From contig CACRSC010000014.1 in assembly GCA_902651635.1 (NCBI GenBank), forward strand, positions 327,364-391,363: a stretch of 64,000 nt of DNA, written 5' to 3'. Positions 41,983-52,412 of this stretch are shown piece by piece (the first letter of the stretch is position 1; every line of letters starts with the position of its first letter). Source of the stretch: Mastigamoeba balamuthi (Eukaryota; Evosea; Mastigamoebida; Mastigamoebidae). A model generated the notes under the pieces. It had not been told where the DNA came from and did no database searches. It saw only the letters and a program-made list of their open reading frames with translations. The translations under genes and the position numbers were made by a program.

Positions 41983-43228
41983 TCACTGCGTATGGAACAT
42001 CTGTTGTAGCATCTTTACTCTGGCCAGCTGCTCGCTCTGCAGCCGCACCAGCTCCAGCAGCTGCCGGACGAGCATCTCCTGCTCCTGACTCTTGATCAGG
42101 CACTCTGCCGACCCGATGAGCCCCGGGTCCTCCTGCGCCTGCTGCTCCCCCAACGTTTTGAGTTATTTTCAATTGCAACGCTTGGCAATTGAATTCGCAG
42201 TGAATTCGCACCACAGCAGGCGATTCCAGCAGAGGGGCCTCCTCCGGGGGGTTGTGCTCTGGGGCGTGCGCGGCCGCCTCGTGCCGCTCGAGCGAAGAGG
42301 GGCTGGCGCTGCTCTCGACGACGCTGGCCGGCGCAGAGACCACAACGCGGTGCTCGCGGTGCCTCGGTGGCTTGGACAGCAGATTCAGCGGGCCCGAGCG
42401 CACCCGCGCGACCACGGATCCGTCCGGCCCGCGCACGTCGAGCACGAGGGCCACCCGGCCGCCCAGGTGAAGCCGTGACGAGCTGCACTGCCTGCGCGCC
42501 GCAAAGTCAGGTGAAAGTCCGGTAGAATTGCCGGAAAAAAGTTTCCAGGGGGAGAGAAAGTGCTACGGACGCCTTGGCCGTGTTGAAGACAAACTCCCTG
42601 CAGGGGCCGCACGGCGCGCGCGCGGCCAGCGGCTGCCCGAACGTCTCGTACATGGCGCTGCCCACCTCGACGATGCGGCATCCGCTCTTGGAGCAGCACT
42701 TGGGGCACGAGCCCAGGGCTGGCGGAAGAGGGGGGGGCGGCGGAGTAAAGATCTCTTTTTAGATCGACGCGTCTGGTACGGTTTTCTCAAGGTGGGTGGG
42801 GTGCGGAATGTCGGTCGCGTACGATCGTCGGTCTTGGAGCCGTGGAGCACCACACAGGCGCTCGTGACCGCGTTGCGGATGTGAACGGGGGCGAGCGAGT
42901 GCCTCTGCATCCACTCGACGGGCACCACGACTCCCACCTGTTTTTTAAAATAGCGCACGAGGAGGCCTTAGCTCCCCCACGGGGCGAACGGGGCGCGTGC
43001 TGGGGTCCAGCGGGGAGCGGGGCGAATGACAGTGCGTGCTGTGGGGGCCCGGTGGGGGCAGAAAAGAGCGGAGAAGGCACGAGAAAGGCTCACGGTGAAG
43101 AGGAAGCCCCGAAAGGCGTGCTCGGAGGAGAGCCAGACGTAGGGCCCGTCGGCGCCGGCGCGGGGGCCCGGGACCCTGCGCAGGTCCGCCGGGGAGATCC
43201 CGAACTCGTGCTGCTCCACCTCTGCCAT
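41983..43228 (-). CDS. Putative CudA-like protein, paralogue E
   Basis: Starts MAEVEQHEFGISPADLRRV at 43228. Blocks: PYVWLSSEHAFRGFLFT; VGVVVPVEWMQRHSLAPVHI; after a phase-1 intron CPKCCSKSGCRIVEVGSAMY with ETFG and REFVFNTAKA; after a phase-2 intron CSSSRLHLGGRVALVLDVRG and LNLLSKPPRH. A variable Ser/Glu/Pro-rich linker and an intron with caattgaattc motifs lead to the last exon, with the helical tail LVRQLLELVRLQSEQLARVK and stop at 41983. All joins close in frame. It is one of the best-preserved members. Confidence 0.8.
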
Positions 43229-44347
43229 CGCCGTACGAGCCGATTGGACCAACCAGAAGGCCTGATGGGGGAGGTAGTTGTATTTTACTGAACGCGTGAG
43301 CTAAGCGCTCGGGTCTTTCGCGGCCGATTTTGCCCATTCCGGGCGGTGTAACTCGGCCCGAGGGTGAATTGCCGATTATTGTACCCATGGCAATGTTCTT
43401 GTAGAACGAACGAAAGCGTTACTCTGAAAGGAAAGCACGAGGGCTGCAGATAGAGATGGCAGTCCGCAACGAAGCTTCTTCCGAAGCACTGTGGCCTTCT
43501 GGGCCGGGTGCCCCCTTGATGCTGCGGGACTGCACCGGCCACTGCAGACACTCCGGGCCCCAGCGTGATCCTCGATGAGCCACTGTGAACTTCTTGTGAC
43601 ACACGCGGAAACGTTGAACGAGGTCTATTGTCTCACGTGATGGAACACTGTGCCAGTTGAGTACTGCACATGCACGAACCAAGAAGAACAGTGCGAACAG
43701 CATCCGCCTTCTGGCCATTCGCGCGGAGCGCACTGTCTCTATGAGCGGGACGCTCGTTCTACAGGTCCCGCCGTAGGTGACCGTGTCAACACTGCGGTGT
43801 AAGATTCGACCGAGTGAACGAAAACTGTGTGCGTGCGTCAGTGTTCAAGGAATATTCGCTCACGTCGAGCAGGTTGTGCATTCGCTGTGTATGTTCCTGG
43901 AAGGCCGAAGTGCCAGAGAATATGCTTCTCGGCAATGTCACATTATCGCTTTCGCACTCCAGCGCCTGTGCTGTCGATCCTCGTCGCGGGAGTATGCGGA
44001 GAGAGGCGATATTACAGCCCCTCCTCCGGCTCTTGCTCGCTTCGCCTCCTCCTCTCAACCATACAGATCAGCAGTATGGACCCCAAATTCGCGGACTTGT
44101 GCTCCTTTTGTGAATCACATCTTTCTGGGCAGAGCTTAGGACGGCATCCGCAGGGGCAGGAGGTAAACACTAACCAGATTCTGGGGTACGCCGCCAAGGC
44201 GCGTTGCTTGATGAATTTCAAGTTCAAGCTGCAGGTAGTCACTTGGCGCCTCTCCGGGGTCCCACAGAGACCAGCGAGCAGTACACGACAATCGGCGCAG
44301 CGGCGGCGAGGGGCAGGGGCAGTAGAAAAAATTCCCTGATTTGTGTC
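43229..44347. other. 1.1 kb between paralogues E and F
   Basis: Mostly unexplained. The only candidate is the small minus-strand frame at 43419-43718, listed separately. Confidence 0.4.
43419..43718 (-). CDS. Possible small secreted protein
   Basis: An ATG at 43718 opens a frame of about 99 codons that begins MARRRMLFALFFLVRACAVL, a plausible signal peptide. The rest has no recognisable domain. There is no intron and no homologue in the window. It could be chance. Confidence 0.25.
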   Translation of the reverse strand: MARRRMLFALFFLVRACAVLNWHSVPSRETIDLVQRFRVCHKKFTVAHRGSRWGPECLQWPVQSRSIKGAPGPEGHSASEEASLRTAISICSPRAFLSE

Positions 44348-45493
44348 TACATGGGTCGAGGAACAGTGCTGAGAAGAAGTCCCAGAAGCCTCACCCGCTC
44401 CATCTGCTCTCCCTGAAGCTTCTGCAGCTCGCGCAGCTGTTGTTCGAGCTCCTCTCTGGTCTGCGGCCCATCTCGCACCTCCTCTGCCCTCATATCGCTC
44501 TCCGCCCGCTCGTCCCCCGGCTCCTGCTACAATTGCACAGCAGAGCAGGTGTAAGTGAGTGTTTAAGGACTCCTTTACGCGGGAGCGGGGCTGCACCATC
44601 ACCTCGACGTAACCGGTCTCTCGCCCAGGTGCTTCGCCGTATTGTTCCGCTACAGTAGCCTTCGTAGGGGATGCCAGGGCTTGATGGCGTGCAGCACTGC
44701 CCGTGCTGTGCCTTCGCTCTCTGTGTCGCGGCGGCTTTGAAAGAAGATTGATAGGCGCCGATCGAACTCTCGCAACAACGACGCCGTCCGGCCCACGTAT
44801 TTCCATCACGAGCACTACTCTCCCGCCCAGGTGCAGCCGCGACGAGCTGCACTGACTGCGAGCAAGAGGTTTCGTGAGTGTATTTGGGGGAAGAAAAGTG
44901 CGGTACGTCTTGGCCGCGTTGAAGACGAACTCTCTGAAGGGCGGGCTTGCGGCACAGGCGGCATCAGAGGGCCCGTATGACTCGAACATAGAGCTGCCCA
45001 GGTCTATGATGCGGCATCTGCTCTTTGAGCAGCACTTGGGGCAGGGGCCCAGTGCTGAAAATCAGTGAGCCCACCGAATTAGCAGGAAAAGGCCCGCGGC
45101 GACGGCGCGCGCACGTTGCTCCGCTTTGGACTGGTGCAGCACGATATACGAGGTAGCCGCCGCGCTGCGAATGTGTGCCGGCTCCACGCGGTGCGCCTGC
45201 ATCAGCTCCACGGGCACCACAACCCCCACCTAAAGATTAAGAAAGTTTTCCATGAGTTTCAACGGAGTCCCGCGCAGGCCAGCGCGGCAGCACCCAGCGC
45301 TGGCGGCGGGGAAGAGGCGGCTGCGGACGGTGAACAGAAGGCCGTGGAAGACGTTTTCCGAGGAGAGCCAGATGTATGGGCCCTCCTCGCAGTCGCGGGG
45401 CCCTGGGACCCTGCGCAGGCCTGTCGGGGAGATCCCGAGCTCGTGCTGCTCCTCCGACGCCGTCTGCTCAACTCGGCGAGAGAAAGGGAACAC
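44348..45493 (-). CDS. Putative CudA-like protein, paralogue F, start unresolved
   Basis: Family blocks are intact: EEQHELGISPTGLRRV and PYIWLSSENVFHGLLFT; VGVVVPVELMQAHRVEPAHI; phase-1 intron; CPKCCSKSRCRIIDLGSSMF with ESYG and REFVFNAAKT; phase-2 intron; CSSSRLHLGGRVVLVMEIRG and INLLSKPPRH. A GTAAAG-donor intron joins VQPRSR to QEPGDERAESDM and the helical tail LEQQLRELQKLQGEQMERVR, stop at 44348. No ATG precedes the first block in frame: the open frame begins with GTG at 45493 and a stop lies further upstream. Either a small 5' exon carries the ATG or this copy has lost its start. Confidence 0.65.
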
Positions 45494-45810
45494 CTGGGCT
45501 GCTCTGCACCCCCTACTAACGCCACCACAATATCAAGTGGGTCCGCCCGAGTGAACTTTTGATCCGCGTGGCCTATCTCATCTGGGTGATTTGCGTTTCA
45601 CTGCGATGGCCTAAGGCAACATCCATCTATTTAGGGCACCGAGCGTGTTTTCAGGACCAAACTCGGAACGACGAGGGAATGAGCAGCCTTCACCGAGATT
45701 CCTTATGCAAGCAATTCGAGATGGATAGGTACGCAGCAAAAAAATGCAAAATCACATGTCCTGGCTACCGAGGCCTGCGGCGGGTCCGGGTCAGCAGTTA
45801 TCTTATCCTC

Positions 45811-46905
45811 TCAATTATCAGAGGGTCTCGGGTTCATCAGATTCCCCAATACTCTGACCCGAGCCATCTGTTCTGCTTGCAACCTCTGCAACACGAGCAA
45901 CTGGTGCAACAGCTGCTCGTGCTCCCGCTCCTTCTCATTATCGGGGGCCGAGATATTGTTCTCTTGCCCCCTTTTCTCCTGCATATCTCGGTCAGTCGAA
46001 ATCGGCCATCCAGCTCTGTAATACCTCTGGCAGAGCAACAGGTGGTACGAAGACGTCTTGCTTCAGAGTAAGTGCCTTTTTCTCGATTGCACTCTTCGTT
46101 GGCCTTGAATACTTTCGATCCCTGGGGGGCTTAGACATCAAGTTGATCGGCGCAGACAGAATGCGGGCGGTAACTACACCACTTGGACCGCGTATCTCCA
46201 TCACAAGTTGCACCTTGCCGCCGAGATGAAGTCTCGATGAGCTACAAAGTCTGCGCAAGAACGACGAACGAGCTATCAGACAATTTGTGATTTATGGATT
46301 GAATTCGTACGCCTTTGCGGAGGGGAAAACAAATTCACGATAGGCGCTACGCGAGTGCTCTGTGAGGAACGACTGGTCGAACGACTCGTACATCGTGCTG
46401 CCCACGCGCACGACCCTGCCTTGCGGCTTGGTGCAGCACTTTGGGCACGGCCTCAGCGCTGTTATTTTTCCGGTTGTATTTCGTTTTAGGCAACACAGAA
46501 TTTTAAGGCCCACCCACAAAAGCGCACGCTGGTCTGCTTTCGCTCCATGAATGATCGCGTAGGACGAGATCGCTGCTGTGCGTATATGTGCGGGCTCTAA
46601 GCGGTTCTGCTGCATCCACTCCGCTGGGACGACAACCCCAACCTGTTTTCATAAAAAAAGCCACGCAGATTTGTCGCAAGTCAGTCTAACAAGAACAACG
46701 CCCCGGGAGTGGGTGAGAGAGATGCCCGGCGCCGCACAGTGAACAGGGTGCTCCGGAATACGTTCTCTGCCGAGATCCAGATATACGGGACGTCTGCTGT
46801 GTCGCGGGGTCCCAGGACCCTATGCAGGTCCTCTGGGTAAACCACAAACTCGTGTAGCGCACTCTGCGCCGCGGCTGAAGCAGCAGCTGCCTGAGACCCC
46901 AGCAT
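45811..46905 (-). CDS. Putative CudA-like protein, paralogue G
   Basis: Starts MLGSQAAAASAAAQSALHEF at 46905 (an in-frame upstream Met at 46992 is an alternative). Blocks: PYIWISAENVFRSTLFT; VGVVVPAEWMQQNRLEPAHI; CPKCCTKPQGRVVRVGSTMY with ESFD and REFVFPSAKA; CSSSRLHLGGKVQLVMEIRG and INLMSKPPRD. The last exon (stop at 45811) has the tail LLHQLLVLQRLQAEQMARVR. It has the same intron layout as the other members and is the rightmost copy of the array. Confidence 0.75.
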
Positions 46906-47273
46906 AACCCGAGCGTTCAGAAGTGAGTGCGGCCAGACAATCTCCGGGCACCTTTCTCTCAGTGCGCTTTTGGTGTCCGTGCTTCCCCACATTTGGCCAC
47001 CGGACCATTCTCTGTGAATTCATAGTGAATTCATAGGAGAGAAGCCGATAGCTGCCCGTGCATAATCGAAGGGCGACATTCGGTTCGCGTGGAACGCTGT
47101 CGAATTGAATGCCGAGTCTGCACACTTCCTCAATTCTCGATTTCCTACCTCTGGCAAAAGCTCAATCTATCCCTTCAGCGGGCTGCATAGTGCGAGCCAG
47201 CCAGAGCGGATCGAGCCCAGCCATCAGAGGCGTTGCTTTGTTCTTTTTTGGGGCGCCCCTTAGGGAAGAGAGC
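46906..47273. other. Intergenic region
   Basis: About 370 bases containing two close tgaattcatagg-type repeats (near 47017-47037). No gene seen. Confidence 0.4.
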
Positions 47274-50189
47274 TTAGTTCTTCGCGTCTAAGAGGTCGCT
47301 GAGCGCTGCGTCGATGTCATACGATTGGTACTCCTGCTTGCTTGCGGTCGGCACCGACTTCGGAAGGGCTATCTGTATGGGCTGGCGGGCACAGTGGCAA
47401 GGGGGAGCGCAATTGTCAGACGCGGACACCGCAGCAGCGGGCCAATACAACGTGGAAGTACCTTGTAGTCGTCCTCCGAGGGCAGCGGCTCCAGCGGGGT
47501 CAGTGATGGCTTAGTCTGCGGCACCGAAGACGGCAGCTCAACAGGCAGCCGGCAAGAGGCATGCGGGTGCGGAGGCAGCGCCCTGGGCGACTGCGGCTTC
47601 ATTGCTGGCTGCGCGCCCAGCCTGGCCACAGGCGACTCTGGCGGCGAGAGCACGCGCTGCTCCGGAGTCGAGGCAACCCCGTGCGCCACAGGTGGGGCCT
47701 TCGGGGTCTGGCGAGCGGGGAGGTTCGGGGGCGGCCTCGTGGGAGCGGGCCTTGACCCCTCATCTGGCTGCGCGCTGGGCATCGCACTGCCCAGCAGCGC
47801 GGGCTCGGAAAGCTTCTTCTCGTGCTTGGCCGTATCGCCGCGCCAGTGGGAGATGTCCGACGACCTCTTCTCGTGCGCCACGTCCTGGTGGCACTGCGAT
47901 GGGAGCGGCTGCGCGTCGGCGGGGACAGACAGGCGGGCGGAGGGGCAGCTTTGCGCGGCCTCGTCTACGACCGGCTTCAGAGTATCTGGCGCGGCGGTCC
48001 TGCGCCACTTGCTGCCAATCGTCCAGCTGGCCCGCGCCTGTGGCGGCGCCGGGGACGAGGCGGGCGCGTGCTCCGTGGCTGCTGGCGAGACCGCAGGGGA
48101 GCAGCGGGGAAGGCACTCGGCGCAGGACCCCGGGAACAGGGCCTCCACATTCTCTATCAGCATCGCGACGACCGACGGCGCGGCCATCGTCAGCGACATG
48201 TCAGGCGAGGCATCGCTGCGCCCGCGTGTCAGTAACGGAGTGAGCGAGGGTGAGCGAGGGGCCCGCACTAGAGCAGGTTGGGGCCGAGGCACGTGCCCAG
48301 CGTCATGGCAGTCATCTTGCTTGCGGGGCACTGGGCGACGTTGCGCAGCACGACTGGAGGTCACAAAGTAGGTCAGCCAACGACGGCCGATGGACGGAGC
48401 GGCTTGCTCACCGAGAAGGCTCTTCAGCAACACGGCGTGCTCCGCAGGCAGGCGCTGAACGAGCGCCCTGAGCTTCGTGACACGCGTCTCCAGCGGACCC
48501 TCCGATTCCTCTTTAGTGGTCACGGGTGTAATGGACCGTCAGAACGAAGAGGAGGGAAGGAAGCTGTGGGGCTCACTGGCGCAGTCGATCCACTGCTGCT
48601 GCATGTCCTGCAGCAGGAGCGGCTCTGGGAGGTCCCGGACGAACGCCTTGACGATGTTCGATGTCACGTGCGGGTCGACGGCTGCCCAGTCGATCTGCAC
48701 GCCCAGCTCGACCTGCCGCTGCACGTCCTTGAAGTCGCTCTTGTTCGCGGAGATCCTGAACAGCCCCTCGACGTCCGTTGCTGACCGCAGAGCTCCCTAA
48801 CGTCAGGGGCAGAGAGAGAGAGAGAGAGAGAGAGAGACACAGCGCCTACGCACAGGAGTTAAGAGCAGCGAGCGCCTGCTCGATGACGGTGGGCATCTGG
48901 GCCTCGTTGCGGTTCTCGCGCTGCAGCAGCGCCTTGAGGGGGAACCCGAAGTACTGCTGTATGCACCGGCTGCCGCGCGCCTCTGCCGCGTGCTGCTTCC
49001 TCATCGCGGCCGCCGAGGCGCGGCACTTGTCGACAGCGGGCCCCGCGCGGTCCATGGCCTCGCGCGACTGCCGCAGGAACGCGTCGTAGGCGTCGTAGAG
49101 GTCGCAGACGCGCTGCATCGTCGTGTAGACGCACTTGTGGCGCGTGTCGCTCATCAGGAGGACGACCTGCGACTGCGCGTCCTCGAACGCCTCGCTCCTG
49201 AGGCGCTCGTCCGCGGCCTCGTAGGAGATGCGGGTCTTCTCGAATGCCTGGCGCGAGTACCTGGCGGTCCGGATGTCGCCCTTGACAAAGTCCTTGATGG
49301 CCAGCGCCACGCTGCTCTGCAGCTGCCCCGACTGCTCGCGCCACGCAGGCCACGTCAGCCGAGCCGCAACCCCGACACCCCCCAAGCCAGCCGCGTGTGC
49401 TGGCGCACCAGGGCGTTGAGGCACTCGGCCATGGCCTTCTGCAGCTCAGACGCCTGGTAGAGCGACGTCGCTGCGCACCCCCCAGTAGCCCCCCGCTGGC
49501 GTCAGAATGGTAGCACCCTCGGGTTCCAGAACGGAGAGACACGACAGCGCGAGAGAAGGCGCCACACCCCACCCCAGGCCCCCCCAGCGATCCGCCATCC
49601 CCATAGCGTGCGGCTGTGCCCTCTGACGCGACACATATCGCCGCCTGACATAGAGACACTCAGAAGGCCCACCGATGTGCCGCCCACACCGACGGGGCTC
49701 ACAGCGTCGCACGCTACTCTACCACCACGCCCACCTCCCACCTCCCCCCTCCCCCCATCGGGCGGAGCGCACCCAGCTCGGACTTGTCGGGCTCGAGGCG
49801 GCGGACGCTGCTGCTGTAGTCGAGCCAGGCCGCAGCCACGGCGGCCGTCTCCCTCGCGGCGTCCCTGGCCGTCGCCGACGCCCGCAGCAGCTTCTTGTAC
49901 ACGCTCTTCTGCTGCGCCCTCGCCTCCTCGATCGCCTTGGGGGGCCCCCGGGGGGTCGGAGTGTCAGTAACGTGCACTCGGTGCGGTTTCCTGCGGTTTC
50001 GTGCCTCGAGGTGCTCTTTGATGCGCTGCGCAGACTCGGGCTGCCCGTGCCTGCGGGGAAGGAGGGAGGGACGCGTGAGGGCACGACGGGGCACACCGCC
50101 CTTGCGACGGGCGCGCGTCACCTGTCGCCCATCTTCTCGCGGAGGCTCAGCGAGGCCTCGCTGAGCATACGCTTCGCACTGCGCGACAT
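47274..50189 (-). CDS. BAR-domain plus RhoGAP protein
   Basis: Starts MSRSAKRMLSEASLSLREKM at 50189. The N-terminal half is a helical BAR-type region (RAQQKSVYKKLLRASATARD; VALAIKDFVKGDIRTARYSR; YDAYDAFLRQSREAMDRAG). It is followed by a RhoGAP domain: GLFRISANKSDFKDVQRQV, VTSNIVKAFVRDLPEPLLL, LVQRLPAEHAVLLKSLL and MTAMTLGTCLGPNLL. The usual GAP arginine corresponds to GLFRIS. The C-terminal third is a Pro/Ser-rich, probably disordered tail ending ALSDLLDAKN. At least eight short introns. Probable role: coupling membrane curvature to inactivation of a Rho-family GTPase. It diverges from the RBM22-like gene over 146 bp. Confidence 0.8.
48811..48837. repeat. (GA)n microsatellite in an intron
   Basis: An uninterrupted agagag run inside an intron of the BAR-RhoGAP gene. 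Confidence 0.85.
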
Positions 50190-50335
50190 CGTCGGAAACA
50201 CAGGACCGGCACACCGGAGATTCCGAACCCCGATATCTCGTCAGGGCAGATACGAGTATCTGAAGGATTTTTACTCGGGGATGGATCTCCACTTTTTCCT
50301 TTCGGCGGGCGCGCGCGGGGACTCCGTACCAGCAA

Positions 50336-51659
50336 ATGAGCGTCTCCAAGTACACGCCGGCGTCCGTCGACCAGCGCGGCTGGGAGCGCAGCGACTTCCC
50401 CATCATCTGCGAGGCCTGCCTCGGCCCCAACCCCTACATTCGCATGGTCTGCCTTTCCCCATCGACCCACCAGCGCCAATCTGACGCCCACGCGCGCTGC
50501 CTGGCAGACCAAGTCCGAGTACGACGCCGAGTGCAAGGTACTGGCCGCAAGATTCCGCTCCGATATTTGTGCTGATATCGTGATTTCTCGCGTCAGATGT
50601 GCACGAGGCCGTTCACTGTGTTCAGGTGGAAGCCCGCGCGAGACGCCAGGTTCAAGCAGACCGAGATCTGCCAGACGTGCGCCAAGCTCCGGAACGTCTG
50701 CCAGGTGCGCGCCCGCCTAGCCCGCGCCTGCCCGTCGACTGGCCAGCAAAACTATCCATACAATAGTAGTAATATCTCGCAAATCAACTTATTTTGCGCC
50801 CGCGCGATATCTCCAGGTGTGCCTGCTGGACCTCGAGTACGGGCTGCCCACGCAGCTGCGCGACCGCGTGCTGTCGCAGGCGGGCATCGACGTCAGCGAG
50901 GCGCCGTCTGGCGACACGAACCGCGAGTTCTCGCAGGACCTGGCCGAGTCGCGCCTCGAGGCGGGCCAGGCGGTCGCCTACGAGAAGCTCGAGCCCACGA
51001 CGGTCCTCATGAAGCTCGCGCGCTCCACGCCCTACGTCAAGCGCACCGAGTCGACGACCTGCGCCTTCTGGCTCCGCGGCGAGTGCCGCCGCGGCACCGC
51101 GTGCCCGTTCAGGCACGAGGCCCCGCAGCAGCCGCAGCCGCAGCAGAGCTCCGCAGACGCGGCCGCCGCTCCCCGCGAGAAGCTCTACGGCATCGGCGAG
51201 GCCGAGGCGGCGCTGGGCAGGAGGCCGCAGGCCGCGGGGGCGCTGGCGCCGCCGGCGGACCCGGCGGTGCGGACGCTGTACGTGGGCAACCTCGAGGCGG
51301 CGACGACGGAGCTCGACGTGCGCGACGCCTTCGAGAGGCACGGCGAGCTCGAGGGCGTCAGGCTGCTGGCGGGCAAGGGCTGCGCCTTCGTCACCTTCGC
51401 CAGGCGCGAGGCCGCCGAGGAGGCCGCGGCAGCGCTCTTCGGCAAGCTCGTCCTCCGCGACAGGCCCGTCCGCATCGCCTGGGGCCGCAAGCTCGACGGC
51501 CCGCAGCAGCATGGCGCCCGGCCCTCGTCGTCGTCGTCGTCGGTGCCGGCGCCGCCGGGGGCCACACTGGCGGCGCCCGCGGGGTCCGCAGCGCTGCTGT
51601 CGGCGCCGGCGGCGTACCCGAGCATGGACCCGCGGCAACAGGGGGCCGCGGCCAAGTGA
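50336..51659 (+). CDS. RBM22: Pre-mRNA splicing factor RBM22/Slt11(Ecm2)-like
   Basis: Exons 50336-50446, 50508-50537, 50597-50704 and 50817-51659, all phase 0, give 363 residues. The N-terminal zinc region is characteristic: [44 protein letters not shown] then [16 protein letters not shown]. It continues with a CCCH finger ([19 protein letters not shown]), an RRM ([33 protein letters not shown]) and a low-complexity Ser/Ala/Pro tail. RBM22 contacts U6 and the catalytic core of the spliceosome. The four-exon structure and length fit the family. Confidence 0.92.
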
Positions 51660-52412
51660 ACGCGGGGGCCATGGGGGCAGAGGGTGCCGTGCCCTGCCCT
51701 GTCCCCGCCCCTCTTGGCGGAGCAGCTCGGCAGGGAGCCTGCCAGACGAGGCGGGGTCACAGCGGCGCCCAGCCAGACAGCAACAACGCACCAGTGCATC
51801 GCCCGCCCAGCATCCAGCCCCTCGTTTCCACTGCCAGTTGCCCGTTGTCCGGGGGGTGAGGAGGTGCTCGCTCCTGTGATGTGCAAAGCGAACGCGAGGT
51901 GCGCCGAGCCCTTCGGGCGGAGGCACAGGCGCAGCACAGCAGCAGCAAGCTTGGGTGAAACAGCCGATCATTCGCCTTCGCGGCCGTGTGCGTCCCCCCG
52001 AAATGCTCCCCGTATGGGTGACTGGCTTTTCCTTCCTTTCTGGCACCGGTTATTCCACCGCATTGCTCTGCGTTTTCGTACCGCGGCCCGTCCGAGCGGC
52101 CACGTGGGAGCGGACAGCACGAGTCGTCCGGATCTTCCGGCCGATTCTGGCGGCACGGATGGTGGGAATGGGTGGGGCAGAGACAGTGGGCGAGCGAGTG
52201 TGTGAGAGAACGACGCACCGCGAAAGCGTCCTCGCGAGGAAAAGCGAGCATACGCATACCTGCACCGCCATCGGGTGAAGGTGCACTCTTCCGTGTTCCC
52301 CAGATTTTCTGCGCGTGTGTCGCCGATATCTGACGTTTTCTCCATTGACGTGGATTTGTTCAGTGCGCACAAAAAGAGTCCCAACCGCAACGGTGTGCAT
52401 AGGCATAGCGCA
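51660..52412. other. Intergenic region
   Basis: About 750 bases between two plus-strand genes. A cgatatctgac motif lies near 52324, 90 bases before the next ATG. No other feature recognised. Confidence 0.4.
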
